Assembly: GCA_001916005.1 (NCBI GenBank)
Contig: MNRP01000050.1
Coordinates: 1-29,597, forward strand
Direction of reading: 5' to 3'
Length of the DNA: 29,597 bases
Source of the DNA: Clostridium sp. 26_22
GTDB lineage: Bacteria; Bacillota; Clostridia; TANB77; CAG-508
Every line of letters starts with the position of its first letter. Positions within the stretch are counted from its first letter, which is position 1. This document shows positions 7,756-15,175 of this stretch, piece after piece. The notes beneath the pieces are model-generated. The model searched no databases, was not told the DNA's origin, and saw only the letters and a program-made list of their open reading frames with translations. The translations under genes and the position numbers were made by a program.

Positions 7756-8277
7756 ATGGAAGAATTAGTAAAAAAAGCCAAAAAAGGCAATAAAGAAGCA
7801 TTTACAGAATTAATTTATGAAATAAGACATGATTTATATAAAATAGCTAGATGTCGTTTATCTTGTGAAGATGATATAGAAGATGCAGTCCAAGAAACAA
7901 TGATAGAAGCTTTTAAAAACATAAGGAAATTAAATAAAGAAGAATCTTATAAGAAATGGATTATAAAAATATTAGTGAACAAGTGTAATCGAATTTATAA
8001 TAAAAATAAAAACAAAAACATATCTTTTGAAAATTTAGAATTAGATAATACTTATTCACATAGTGAAAATTATGAGGAATTAGATAATATTGATTTTTAT
8101 ATGATTTTAAAAGATTTAAATTATGATGAAAGAATGTCTTTAACATTGTTTTATTTAGAAGATTATTCAATAAAAGAGATATCAAAAATACTCAAAACAA
8201 ATGAAAATACAATAAAAACAAGATTAAAAAGAGGAAAAAACAAGATAAAAAACAAATTTTTGAAAGGAATTAATTAA
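7756..8277 (+). CDS. ECF sigma factor (module 3)
   Basis: A 173-residue sigma-70 family protein. Region 2 spans about 10-75 (DDIEDAVQETMIEAFKNI, then SYKKWIIKILVNKCNRIYNK); region 4 spans about 115-165 (DYSIKEISKILKTNENTIKT). GGAGGA at 7746-7751 supports ATG 7756 over an in-frame ATG at 7732 that precedes this site. The next gene begins one base after the stop, so the two are translated together. The promoter shares 26 identical bases with that of module 1. Confidence 0.9.
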   Translation: MEELVKKAKKGNKEAFTELIYEIRHDLYKIARCRLSCEDDIEDAVQETMIEAFKNIRKLNKEESYKKWIIKILVNKCNRIYNKNKNKNISFENLELDNTYSHSENYEELDNIDFYMILKDLNYDERMSLTLFYLEDYSIKEISKILKTNENTIKTRLKRGKNKIKNKFLKGIN

Positions 8278-8278
8278 T

Positions 8279-9835
8279 ATGGATGTATTAGATAAAAAAA
8301 TTAAAAGTGTATTATCTAAAGAGATAGAAGAACCATTTACATATGAAAGAGCCATAAAAAAAGCACTATACAAAAATAAAAATTATGGTATAAAACATTA
8401 TATAAAAAAAGTTATTATAATTATAACTTCAATTTTAACTACAATACTTGGAACTTTTAGTGTATATGCAGTAGCAGGAGGAAAAATTGATGGAATACCA
8501 GCATTAGATTGGCTAGGATTAAAATTTTCAGAACAATATGTAGAATACAAGCAACCAGTAGAAAATCAAAAAGTTGCATTTGGAGAAACAAGTGTAGAAC
8601 TTACATCTACAATATGTAGTGAAGGAATTACAATTTTAGAATTTGATGTTAAATTGAGCCAAGAAGATTATAATAATTTAAGACTTGATGAAATTCTATA
8701 TACAGAAGAATTTTATAATAGTGTTCAGGAAACAAAAGAAAGATATAGAGAACGAATTAAAAATGTGCTTAAAGCAGACAAAAAATACGAAAAATATTTT
8801 ACAGATGAAAATAATGAAAATATAGATGATATATTAAACAAAATAGAAATGTCTGATGATACAATAAAAGATAATATATATTATACAGAATATAAAGCTA
8901 ATATGGAGATGTGTGATAAAGCAATAGAACAAAGAAAAAATTCAGGATATAAAGTTGGATTAGCCCTTAATGTAAATCAAAAGGGTGGAACATATAATTA
9001 TGATAAATTTAATCCAAACACAACATGGTATGCAAGTATATATATAGATGATGAACCTGTTTTTGTAAATAATTGGCAAAAAACTGAAAAAATTAGTGAT
9101 TATGAATATAGAATATATACAATGTATTCATTAACTGATGAAATTTTAAAAGGAAAAGACAATTTTAAAATTACGCTAAAAAACAATAAACTAACAAATG
9201 TTATAGACTGGGAAAAACAAAATATTTGGACTTCAGCTTGCCAATGGTTTGCAAAAGAAGATGAAGAAAATTTAAATTTATCAAGAAAATATGTAAAAGA
9301 TATTCCAATAGATTTTGAAGTAAATGTTTCAAAAAATCAAGTTTTAAATGACAGTAAAGTAATAGAAAATCCAGGAATAAAATCAGAATTTAGAAATATA
9401 ACACATACGGTTGAAAAAGTAGTAGTTTCACCAATGCAAACAATTGTAAGAATAAATCATTCAGCAATTCAACAGTCATCTAATGTTTTTGCAAATAGAT
9501 ATGCAAATCCAAACATAGAACATTTGCCATTAACAAGAAAATATAAAGTTTATGATGCTAATGGAAAAGAATTAAGTTGTTTTTCTACAACTAATAAAAA
9601 TACTTTAATATATTCTGATGGAACGAGAGAAGATTATGATCCTCATGATATACCAAATAAAAAGTATTCAAATGCAACTTGGGAGAATATTTATTATTTG
9701 TTAATAGAAAATACAGATACAGATTATATAAAAATAGTACCGGAAGAAACTATACGTAATCCTGTTGATGGGCAAGAAGATAATGGTGGAGAAATACATT
9801 ATGAAATGGAACCATTAATTATAAATCTAAAATAA
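8279..9835 (+). CDS. DUF4179-like membrane anti-sigma protein
   Basis: A 518-residue partner of the sigma factor ending one base upstream. A cytoplasmic N-terminus of about 42 residues is followed by one membrane helix (about 43-66, ending GTFSVYAVAGG) and a large beta-rich outer region. Order and length fit the DUF4179 group of clostridial anti-sigma factors, where a DUF5643-like domain often follows; the assignment is from overall layout (FSEQYVEYKQPVENQKVAFG, then VELTSTICSEGITILEFDV). Asn- and Glu-rich throughout, with only two cysteines outside the helix and no zinc motif. Probably senses an envelope condition and holds the sigma factor; the signal is unknown. Confidence 0.75.
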   Translation: MDVLDKKIKSVLSKEIEEPFTYERAIKKALYKNKNYGIKHYIKKVIIIITSILTTILGTFSVYAVAGGKIDGIPALDWLGLKFSEQYVEYKQPVENQKVAFGETSVELTSTICSEGITILEFDVKLSQEDYNNLRLDEILYTEEFYNSVQETKERYRERIKNVLKADKKYEKYFTDENNENIDDILNKIEMSDDTIKDNIYYTEYKANMEMCDKAIEQRKNSGYKVGLALNVNQKGGTYNYDKFNPNTTWYASIYIDDEPVFVNNWQKTEKISDYEYRIYTMYSLTDEILKGKDNFKITLKNNKLTNVIDWEKQNIWTSACQWFAKEDEENLNLSRKYVKDIPIDFEVNVSKNQVLNDSKVIENPGIKSEFRNITHTVEKVVVSPMQTIVRINHSAIQQSSNVFANRYANPNIEHLPLTRKYKVYDANGKELSCFSTTNKNTLIYSDGTREDYDPHDIPNKKYSNATWENIYYLLIENTDTDYIKIVPEETIRNPVDGQEDNGGEIHYEMEPLIINLK

Positions 9836-9843
9836 GAAATATA

Positions 9844-9881
9844 AAATATAAAAGTAGATATAATGCTACTTTTATATTTTT
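9844..9881 (+). terminator. Terminator after sigma module 3
   Basis: AAATATAAAAGTAG (9844-9857) and CTACTTTTATATTT (9866-9879) form a perfect 14-bp stem with an 8-nt loop, followed by further T residues. Confidence 0.8.
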
Positions 9882-9895
9882 AAATTTATAATTCC

Positions 9896-9924
9896 AAGAC
9901 AAAGATATTATAATGTGATATAAT
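9896..9924 (+). promoter_or_regulatory. Sigma-A-type promoter for the 9980 gene
   Basis: AAGACA (9896-9901), 17-nt spacer, TATAAT (9919-9924). A second TATAAT sits at 9909-9914. Confidence 0.5.
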
Positions 9925-9979
9925 AACAACTAAACAGAAGAATATATAAAATAGTAAATTATTTAAAGGAGAAGAAGAA

Positions 9980-10402
9980 ATGGGATTAATAATTATTATA
10001 TTAATTATTATACTAATAGAATTAGTTCAAATACTTATTTCAAGATATAAAATAGCAAAATGGATATTACCTATATTATCATTTATATTATCTATTAATG
10101 TTATTTTAGGCGGTATAATATTCGAAAAACATGGCAATTCAAACTATAACACATATTTTTATAATGTTTTAATATTTATAATTTTTAATATACCAACAAT
10201 ATTGTTAATTGTTACAAATTTTATAATGAAGAATAAGAAAAATATAAATGATAAATTTAATAAAAAAATAAATTTATTGATTTTATTAATTATAATAGTT
10301 TTAATTTCGTTGTTTGCAATTATACAAATAAATTTATCAAAAAATATAACAAATGTTAATAAAAATGAAATAATTAAAATAGAAAATAATATTAATTTAT
10401 AA
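9980..10402 (+). CDS. Four-helix membrane protein, paralogue of the 3041 gene
   Basis: A 140-residue protein with four hydrophobic helices and a polar C-terminus, matching the 3041-3481 product along its whole length (MGLIIIILIIILIELVQIL, KWILPILS, FNIPTILLIVTN). It is shorter by a few residues in the loop between helices two and three. It is followed, as in the first copy, by a gene for a small anchored protein. AAAGGAGAAGAAGAA is the ribosome site. It begins a separate transcription unit after the module 3 terminator. Function unknown; the repeated pairing suggests that the two proteins act together. Confidence 0.75.
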   Translation: MGLIIIILIIILIELVQILISRYKIAKWILPILSFILSINVILGGIIFEKHGNSNYNTYFYNVLIFIIFNIPTILLIVTNFIMKNKKNINDKFNKKINLLILLIIIVLISLFAIIQINLSKNITNVNKNEIIKIENNINL

Positions 10403-10419
10403 AATATAGGAGATTGAGT

Positions 10420-10872
10420 ATGAAACATTCAATTAAACTTTTGATAATTATTATATTAATTATTTTTACTATTGGGGTATTATATTTAGGTTGGATTTTC
10501 TACAATACAGTTAGAATGCATAAAACAGAGATATCTTTATCTAATTTGACATCAGATGAAAAGGAAAAATTAATAAGTTTAAATTTTTTAGAATTAGAGA
10601 GTTATCCATCAAGTATAGAATTTATAGAATTAAAAGAAGAAAGTGAAATCAGAGAAACGCAATTTTATATTAAATTTTCTATAGATAAGGAAGATGAAAA
10701 ATTATATAAAATTGAAAAAAATGTAAATCAATCAACAAATGAGATAACAATTAAAAAAATATCTGAAAGTAACGGAAAAATTATATATGAAATGAAAACT
10801 AATTTTGCTCAAAATAGTAAAGATAAAAAATGGGACTTTTTATTGGAGTTAATAAATAGATATAAAACATAA
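10420..10872 (+). CDS. Membrane-anchored small protein, partner of the 9980 gene
   Basis: A 150-residue protein with one N-terminal membrane helix (about 8-28) and an outer domain of about 115 residues, acidic and rich in Ser, Lys and Glu. ATG 10420 has AGGAGA at 10408-10413 (6-nt spacing), better than the in-frame TTG at 10414 that touches the site. YIKFSIDKEDEK resembles YIKFKISIDKYEK of the 3573 product, though this copy has no C-terminal helix. It lies 17 nt after the four-helix gene, in the same operon. No known family recognised. Confidence 0.7.
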   Translation: MKHSIKLLIIIILIIFTIGVLYLGWIFYNTVRMHKTEISLSNLTSDEKEKLISLNFLELESYPSSIEFIELKEESEIRETQFYIKFSIDKEDEKLYKIEKNVNQSTNEITIKKISESNGKIIYEMKTNFAQNSKDKKWDFLLELINRYKT

Positions 10873-10911
10873 AATTAGAGCAATATATAGAAAATAGAGG
10901 AGTAAAAGATT

Positions 10912-11166
10912 ATGGCAAAATGTGAATATTGTAACAAAGATATGTTAGAATGTGATGGTTGTGATACAAACCAGCTTATTTTAAATGATTCAAATGTATA
11001 TGATAGAATAGCAGTTGGAGATAAATATGATTTCTATGATGGAACAGAAGACGAGGAATTTAGATGTCATGATTGTAATGCATTATTAGGAAATTATCAT
11101 CATGCAGGATGTGATTGTGAAATTTGTCCAAAATGCCATCAACAATTAATTTCATGTGACTGTTAA
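10912..11166 (+). CDS. Cysteine-rich zinc-binding protein
   Basis: An 84-residue protein with many likely metal ligands: CEYC (4-7), CDGC (14-17), CHDC (52-55), a His pair followed by CDCEICPKCHQQ near the end, and a final CDC. The pattern suggests two or three zinc ribbons or knuckles. The middle (DGTEDEEFRCHDCNALLGNYHHAGCDCEICP kind of layout) resembles small clostridial proteins found near mobile elements. GAGGAG lies about 10 nt before ATG 10912. It is the last gene of the plus-strand run and converges on the DUF6076 gene. Biochemical role unknown. Confidence 0.75.
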   Translation: MAKCEYCNKDMLECDGCDTNQLILNDSNVYDRIAVGDKYDFYDGTEDEEFRCHDCNALLGNYHHAGCDCEICPKCHQQLISCDC

Positions 11167-11173
11167 ATTTTAA

Positions 11174-11204
11174 AGAAGAATAGCTAAATTCTAGCTATTC
11201 TTCT
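11174..11204. terminator. Hairpin between two converging genes
   Basis: AGAAGAATAGCTA (11174-11186) and TAGCTATTCTTCT (11192-11204) form a perfect 13-bp stem with a 5-nt loop. It lies between the stop of the plus-strand zinc protein and overlaps the last codons and TAG stop of the minus-strand DUF6076 gene, so it can serve both directions. The T-run is weak on either side. Confidence 0.6.
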
Positions 11205-12201
11205 CAATCCAATTTTTAAAATCTTCAGAAGAAAGTTTTCCTTTTTTGTATTGAATAACTTTCTTTTTTCCTATTTCTTTATATTTATTAAAATCGTTAA
11301 TATATTTATCAATATCAGGGTTTCTTAATTTCATCATAGATTTTCTATTATATATTTTGTAATATAAATCCAAAACATAATCTTCACACTTTGAATTTTC
11401 AAAAGAAATCCTTCTTCCAACATCTTTACATGTTTTTTTAGTTTCACCAGGTGCAATATTATTACAGTAACTAGCTGATTTGATATTTGCAATAAAATAT
11501 TTATTGCAGTTTTTACAGATTTTTAAGTGAATTTTCTCTTTAAGTATGGTACATATAGATTTGTATATTATACTAGAAATATCATAAGGTATTATTAAAT
11601 CATACTCAATTACTTTATTTTTTTTATTGGATAAAAAATTATAAATTTCTTTTTCTGTTTCTCCAGGATATGAAGAAAATAGATTAACAGAATAATAAGC
11701 TGATTTATTTTCATTTAATAATGTAAGAGTTGGTGATGTCCTTCTTAATACATATAATCTTTCAATAGGCTTAAAATTAATTGCTTGTTTACTTGGATTA
11801 AATAAACAATAATCTAATATCATATCAGTTTGTTCTTGTAATTTTTTATATATTTTTAGTTTTTTGTTTTGTAAATCTAAAATGAATTTTTTAAAATCTT
11901 TTTCTGGACACTTACCATCTTTAAATATTTTTTTAAATTTATCCAATTCTATTATAGATAATGAATATTTGAGAAAAAACAAATAAAATTCATTGTAATC
12001 TTCAAAATTTGTATTTAAAAAATCAGATAAAAATGTTCCTAATGTTTGATTTATCAATTTATAGTTAGAATCTAAAACAACTTCCATATTTTTTTTATCA
12101 AGAATTATAGGATAATTAATAATAATTTCGTTATTATTTTTTTCATTTATTGCTAATCCTAAACCAGATAAAATGTCCGAAATATAGTCATTTTCTTTCA
12201 T
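11191..12201 (-). CDS. DUF6076 family protein
   Basis: A 336-residue protein. The diagnostic part is a C-terminal cysteine module at about residues 228-265: KICKNCNKYFIANIKSASYC, then about ten residues, then KTCKDVGRR. This CxxC...C...C layout, with the YFI and TCK elements, is characteristic of DUF6076 proteins, which are frequent next to recombinase genes in Firmicute mobile elements. The N-terminal 220 residues are Lys/Asn-rich and have no motif I know. On the minus strand AAGGAGATTTCG precedes the ATG at 12201. An inverted repeat (12223-12255) lies in its leader. DNA or RNA binding through the zinc module is plausible but not shown. Confidence 0.75.
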   Translation of the reverse strand: MKENDYISDILSGLGLAINEKNNNEIIINYPIILDKKNMEVVLDSNYKLINQTLGTFLSDFLNTNFEDYNEFYLFFLKYSLSIIELDKFKKIFKDGKCPEKDFKKFILDLQNKKLKIYKKLQEQTDMILDYCLFNPSKQAINFKPIERLYVLRRTSPTLTLLNENKSAYYSVNLFSSYPGETEKEIYNFLSNKKNKVIEYDLIIPYDISSIIYKSICTILKEKIHLKICKNCNKYFIANIKSASYCNNIAPGETKKTCKDVGRRISFENSKCEDYVLDLYYKIYNRKSMMKLRNPDIDKYINDFNKYKEIGKKKVIQYKKGKLSSEDFKNWIEKNS

Positions 12202-12222
12202 CGAAATCTCCTTTTTGTTATA

Positions 12223-12255
12223 AACACAAATTAAATAAAAGCATAAATTTGTGTT
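12223..12255. promoter_or_regulatory. Inverted repeat in the DUF6076 leader (operator candidate)
   Basis: AACACAAATT (12223-12232) and AATTTGTGTT (12246-12255) form a perfect 10-bp inverted repeat with 13 nt between the arms, 20-55 nt upstream of the minus-strand start at 12201. It could be an operator or an RNA hairpin in the 5' leader of that gene. Confidence 0.5.
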
Positions 12256-12279
12256 ACAATCGTTTTTTACTAATACTTA

Positions 12280-12308
12280 TTGACTTTCAAAGATTAGAAA
12301 ATTATAAT
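12280..12308 (+). promoter_or_regulatory. Sigma-A promoter of the recombination gene block
   Basis: TTGACT (12280-12285), exactly 17 nt, TATAAT (12303-12308). The start of transcription should be near 12315, giving a leader of about 210 nt before the 12524 gene. Confidence 0.75.
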
Positions 12309-12315
12309 GCAAATA

Positions 12316-12500
12316 GTTAGAAACAAATATGCAAAAAACTATGTTTCTAACAACGATGTAACATATAGTATAAGCGAACTCTTTCCCCTTTGAATCCGTT
12401 TAAATTATACTATATGTTTATAAAAAAATCAATATAGGCAAATTCTAGATAAGCCTATATAGAAAAACTATGTCAAAAAATGTGTAAACACTTTTTGAAC
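12316..12500 (+). ncRNA. Highly structured 5' leader with four successive hairpins
   Basis: Four inverted repeats follow one another between the promoter and the 12524 gene: GTTAGAAACA/TGTTTCTAAC (12316-12325, 12342-12351); ACATATAGTATAA/TTATACTATATGT (12361-12373, 12405-12417), a perfect 13-bp stem with a 31-nt loop; ATATAGGC/GCCTATAT (12432-12439, 12453-12460); and TCAAAAAATGT/ACACTTTTTGA, one mismatch, ending near 12498. It contains no ORF. It could be a cis-acting RNA, a recombinase binding region, or both. It matches no riboswitch class I know. Confidence 0.55.
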
Positions 12501-12523
12501 CTAACTGAAAGGAGAATTTTATT

Positions 12524-12940
12524 ATGGAAAAGGTAGCTATAATTAATGAATTATACTTTGATGAAAAAAAGACATTAACAGAAATAGCAGATATAATAAA
12601 TACATCCGTAAGTTACATTTCAAAAATCTTAAGAAAAAATGAAAAATATAATGAAGAAAAAGAAAAACGAAAGAATGAAAAACTAATACATAGGAGAAAA
12701 GTACAAAAAGATTTAATTTACAGTAAAAGAAAAAACAAGGTAGACATAGAATATATAAAAGTAAAAAACGAACATGAACAAGCTTCTATGGAATTATCTA
12801 AAAGAAGTATGTTGGGAACAGAAACTTTAAGAAAATGGTGCAGTAGTGCTTATATATATAACCCAAATAAGAAACGTTATGAATTTGATACAAAAAATTT
12901 AACAAAGCCAGCTGACTTTCCATTATATATCAAGGTTTAA
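12524..12940 (+). CDS. HTH DNA-binding protein of the recombination block
   Basis: A 138-residue basic protein. Residues 8-38 (ELYFDEKKTLTEIADIINTS, then VSYISKILRKNEKY) are a sigma-region-4-like helix-turn-helix. A Lys/Arg/Glu-rich helix follows (about 40-80), then a conserved-looking C-terminal segment (EHEQASMELSKRSMLG, RKWCSSAYIYNPNKKRYEFD). Proteins of this kind precede serine recombinase genes in clostridial elements, where they are presumed regulators or accessory factors. GAAAGGAG lies about 10 nt before ATG 12524. It heads the block and stands directly after the structured leader, the obvious candidate target. Confidence 0.75.
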   Translation: MEKVAIINELYFDEKKTLTEIADIINTSVSYISKILRKNEKYNEEKEKRKNEKLIHRRKVQKDLIYSKRKNKVDIEYIKVKNEHEQASMELSKRSMLGTETLRKWCSSAYIYNPNKKRYEFDTKNLTKPADFPLYIKV

Positions 12941-12957
12941 AGTAACAGGAGAAAAAT

Positions 12958-13434
12958 ATGATAACAAAAAAACAAGGAAAAGCTTATGCTGCTATAACAC
13001 TTGATTTACTATATAAAATGAAAATAAAAACAAATCCAGAAGTTTTAGCAGAGCAAATGGAATTAATTTATGATCTTTATGAAGCAGATGAGGTTGAAGA
13101 TTTATATAGTAACATGGTACAAAATAATAAAATAATTTTAAAGAATATAAGTGGAAGAGCAAATTGCTATATAGTAAATCTCTATGATTCTAGCAAAAGA
13201 CAAATGAATATGATAAGAAATTTCTGTAAAAAAAATATTGAAATAGGCAGAATATATATGACTCCACCAGGAGAAAATTCAGATACCTATTATAAGTTAA
13301 TACAAGACATAAGAAATAAAAATATGGATATTTTAATTATGAATGTTTTTACAATATTAGGTATGAGCGAAAGAGAACTAAATATGGTAATTCATCTTTG
13401 TAGGGAAAATGATATAATTTTTTTAGAAATTTAA
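12958..13434 (+). CDS. Serine-recombinase-like protein without catalytic residues
   Basis: A 158-residue protein in two parts. Residues 1-60 are helical (KKQGKAYAAITLDLLYKM...). Residues 69-158 follow the strand/helix plan of the serine recombinase catalytic domain: a first strand (CYIVNLYDSS), a helix with RNFCKKNIEIGRIYM where resolvases have the second strand, LIQDIRNKNMDILIMNVFTI where they have the iDxlivxklsR strand, and VIHLCRENDIIFLEI at the end. The YxRxS serine motif and the later catalytic arginines are absent, so no strand cleavage is expected. It may bind or regulate an active partner. AGGAG lies just before ATG 12958. The fold assignment is by pattern only. Confidence 0.6.
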   Translation: MITKKQGKAYAAITLDLLYKMKIKTNPEVLAEQMELIYDLYEADEVEDLYSNMVQNNKIILKNISGRANCYIVNLYDSSKRQMNMIRNFCKKNIEIGRIYMTPPGENSDTYYKLIQDIRNKNMDILIMNVFTILGMSERELNMVIHLCRENDIIFLEI

Positions 13435-13446
13435 GAGGTGATTTAA

Positions 13447-13551
13447 TTGGTATTATTTATTGTTGGAATAATGGTAGGTGCAATATTAGGAATAGGAATA
13501 CATTGTATGTTAATTGTTGCAAAAGAAGCAGATAAAAATATAATTAATTAA
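13447..13551 (+). CDS. Tiny membrane protein, DUF3789-like
   Basis: A 34-residue protein that starts at TTG 13447; AGAGGTGA (13434-13441) provides the ribosome site 5 nt before. One hydrophobic helix with glycines (VGIMVGAILGIGIHC) is followed by a polar tail (AKEADKN). Length, the GxxxG helix, and the polar end match the DUF3789 type of mini-proteins typical of Firmicute conjugative and recombinase-bearing elements. It begins 12 nt after the previous stop. Function of the family is unknown. Confidence 0.6.
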   Translation: MVLFIVGIMVGAILGIGIHCMLIVAKEADKNIIN

Positions 13552-13564
13552 AAATTATTACATA

Positions 13565-13576
13565 AATTTTTTCTCA
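13565..13576 (+). promoter_or_regulatory. Leader element copy 1 (AATTTTTTCTCA)
   Basis: The element ends exactly 64 nt before the ATG at 13641. Its 10-nt core TTTTTTCTCA can pair with TGAGGAAAAA in the ribosome-site region of that gene (one U-G pair), so it may mask translation initiation. Confidence 0.5.
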
Positions 13577-13640
13577 AGTATAATTTTTTAAGAATATCTT
13601 ATAAAATGGAACATATATTATATAGAAAGGATGAGGAAAA

Positions 13641-14147
13641 ATGAATGTTGGGATTTACTCATTTTCAAGATTAGAATGTAATCAAGTAAATATTTTGAGT
13701 ATTAAAATAAAGGACAAGCTATTAGTAAATAACATATATCTTTATTTAGAAAATACTACAAAACAAAGAATAAGTAAAAGAGAAGCTCTTTATAGAATTA
13801 TTAAGGACTATGAACAAGGAATAATTGATGCAATAGTATTTGAAGATTTTAAAGCATTAGGAAGTGATTTATACATAAGAGGTAAAATATTAAAATTACT
13901 ACTTGAAAATAATATTAGTTTTTTCTTTATAAAAGAAGATATTGAATCAAAATCTATTATTGGAAAAGAACAGATTAAAATAATGATATTTACAGCTACT
14001 AAATTCAAAGAAGAAAATGATAGGAGAAGCGTTATGGGAAATATTATAAAAGATGGAGAAAATGGTATTGTACATGCAAGATATAAAAATACTATTGTTA
14101 TATCTAAAGATGAAGAAAGGTTAAAAAGATTCATAAAAAATTTTTAA
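13641..14147 (+). CDS. Degenerate serine-recombinase-like protein
   Basis: A 168-residue protein that follows the resolvase catalytic-domain plan: VGIYSFSRLECNQ aligns with the YxRxSxxxQ strand, IIKDYEQGIIDAIVFEDFKA with the second conserved strand, LGSDLYIRGKILKLLLEN with the helix after it, and the FTATKFKEENDRRSVMGNI segment with the long E helix. In the first motif the catalytic serine position is Arg and the preceding Arg is Phe, so it should be inactive. The helix-E-like part is retained, which could allow pairing with active recombinases. GAAAGGATGAGG lies before ATG 13641. It is less decayed in overall plan than the 12958 product. Confidence 0.6.
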   Translation: MNVGIYSFSRLECNQVNILSIKIKDKLLVNNIYLYLENTTKQRISKREALYRIIKDYEQGIIDAIVFEDFKALGSDLYIRGKILKLLLENNISFFFIKEDIESKSIIGKEQIKIMIFTATKFKEENDRRSVMGNIIKDGENGIVHARYKNTIVISKDEERLKRFIKNF

Positions 14148-14173
14148 AAAGTCAGTATATCTGGCTTTTTATT
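14146..14173 (+). terminator. Terminator after the 13641 gene
   Basis: AAAAAGTCAG (14146-14155), 5-nt loop, CTGGCTTTTT (14161-14170), one T-G pair, T-rich end. It partly overlaps the stop codon and lies 14 nt before the next start. Confidence 0.7.
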
Positions 14174-14186
14174 ATGGAGGTAAGCG

Positions 14187-14462
14187 ATGAATAAACAAGA
14201 ATGTAAAAAATATTTTAAAAAGGCTTATAAAAAAATTATAGAACAAAATAAAAACTTAAATACAAAAAACATCGAATTTGAAATGAAAAATGTTGCAAAA
14301 GAACAATTGACTGAATATATAGCATATTCAAAGATTGCAGTTAATAATATGAAAAGTAGTGGAAATCTTAAAATAACGCTTAAAGATTTATTAGCTCAAA
14401 TAGATATATTACCAAAGATTTATTCAAAAGAAAGAGCAATTAATGTAGCAAATAAACTTTAA
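14187..14462 (+). CDS. Small basic helical protein, unknown
   Basis: A 91-residue Lys- and Asn-rich protein, probably all helical (KKYFKKAYKKIIEQNKNLNT, then EQLTEYIAYSKIAVNNM), without cysteine motifs or membrane helices (one Cys at position 5). GGAGGTAAG lies just before ATG 14187. Being inside the recombination block suggests an element-specific accessory role, but no family is recognised. Its stop codon touches leader element copy 2. Confidence 0.65.
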   Translation: MNKQECKKYFKKAYKKIIEQNKNLNTKNIEFEMKNVAKEQLTEYIAYSKIAVNNMKSSGNLKITLKDLLAQIDILPKIYSKERAINVANKL

Positions 14463-14472
14463 TTTTTTCTCA
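14461..14472 (+). promoter_or_regulatory. Leader element copy 2 (AATTTTTTCTCA)
   Basis: Identical to copy 1 over 12 nt and ending exactly 64 nt before ATG 14537. It starts within the TAA of the previous gene. Pairing with the purine-rich AGGAAGGA ribosome site is possible with several U-G pairs. Confidence 0.5.
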
Positions 14473-14536
14473 GCTTAACAATCTTAATACACTCTAATAA
14501 AATAATTGATAATTTTTAATAGGAAGGAAGATGTAT

Positions 14537-14932
14537 ATGAGTTGTGAAAAAGATAAAATGATTTGTTATGACGAAAATAAAAAGTTAATTCAACAAATTT
14601 TAATAGACAATAAAGAAAAAATAATTGGATATATAAGAGTTTCTTATAGTGATGATAGTGAAAAAGAAATAAAGAGACAAGAAGATATAATAATAAATTT
14701 TTGTAAAGAATTTAATGTTAATTGTAATCATATTTATATAGATAATGGCTTTTCAGGAGTAAGTTTTGATAGACCAGGAATAAAAGAAATTATAAATGTA
14801 AAAGAAAAGAAAGTTTTACTAATGTCAAATATTAATATACTTACGAGAAGCTATATGGAAATACAAGATTTTATCAAAAATTTAAATATAAGTATTATAA
14901 GTATAAATGATGGTTTGATTATAAAAAGATAG
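14537..14932 (+). CDS. Serine recombinase catalytic domain without DNA-binding part
   Basis: A 131-residue protein. After a 30-residue N-terminal extension it carries GYIRVSYSDDSEKEIKRQ (intact Tyr-x-Arg-x-Ser, with the catalytic serine), IYIDNGFSGVSFDRPGIKE (the D-x-G-x-SG loop), and VLLMSNINILTRSYMEIQDF in place of the usual strand with RLgR. Of the later arginines one (LTR) is kept. The chain ends there: no long dimer helix, recombinase domain, or zinc ribbon. It is therefore a stand-alone catalytic-domain protein, either a remnant or a modulator of the large recombinases. ATG 14537 is preferred over 14531 because AGGAAGG (14521-14527) leaves 9 nt, not 3, and because the leader element then has the same spacing as in the two other copies. 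Confidence 0.75.
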   Translation: MSCEKDKMICYDENKKLIQQILIDNKEKIIGYIRVSYSDDSEKEIKRQEDIIINFCKEFNVNCNHIYIDNGFSGVSFDRPGIKEIINVKEKKVLLMSNINILTRSYMEIQDFIKNLNISIISINDGLIIKR

Positions 14933-14948
14933 TTAATAAAGACAGTTA

Positions 14949-14982
14949 ATAAGGTTGGTTTTAATGCCAATCTTATTTTTTA
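14949..14982 (+). terminator. Terminator after the 14537 gene
   Basis: ATAAGGTTGG (14949-14958), 8-nt loop, CCAATCTTAT (14967-14976), one G-T pair, followed by a T-run. Confidence 0.75.
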
Positions 14983-15028
14983 TAATATTTTTTTGTCTTA
15001 ACTCATAGACTTAATTGAGGTGAAGAAT

Positions 15029-15175
15029 ATGCAAGTAAAAGAAAATAGCAATACAAATGAGAAAAAGAGTCAAAAAGAAAATTTTAATATTATTGTAACT
15101 TATGCTAAAGATGGACAAAGTTTTCAATCAATTGCTGAAAATATAATAATAAGAAAAATGAACGAAATAAATTAA
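15029..15175 (+). CDS. Small protein preceding the large serine recombinases
   Basis: A 48-residue protein: MQVKENSNTN then a Lys-rich stretch, and a C-terminal part VTYAKDGQSFQSIAENIIIR that reads as a strand followed by a helix. GAGGTG (15017-15022) lies 6 nt before ATG 15029. Small proteins with a similar 'DGxxFxxIxENxIxxK' ending sit immediately upstream of large serine recombinase genes in other clostridial elements, to my recollection; they have no known function. Leader element copy 3 begins at its stop codon. Confidence 0.6.
   Translation: MQVKENSNTNEKKSQKENFNIIVTYAKDGQSFQSIAENIIIRKMNEIN

Noticed and set aside
12280..12523. Origin of transfer in the hairpin-rich leader
   Set aside because: Inverted repeats alone fit, but no relaxase or mobilisation gene is present in the window to support it; kept as an RNA or binding-site candidate.
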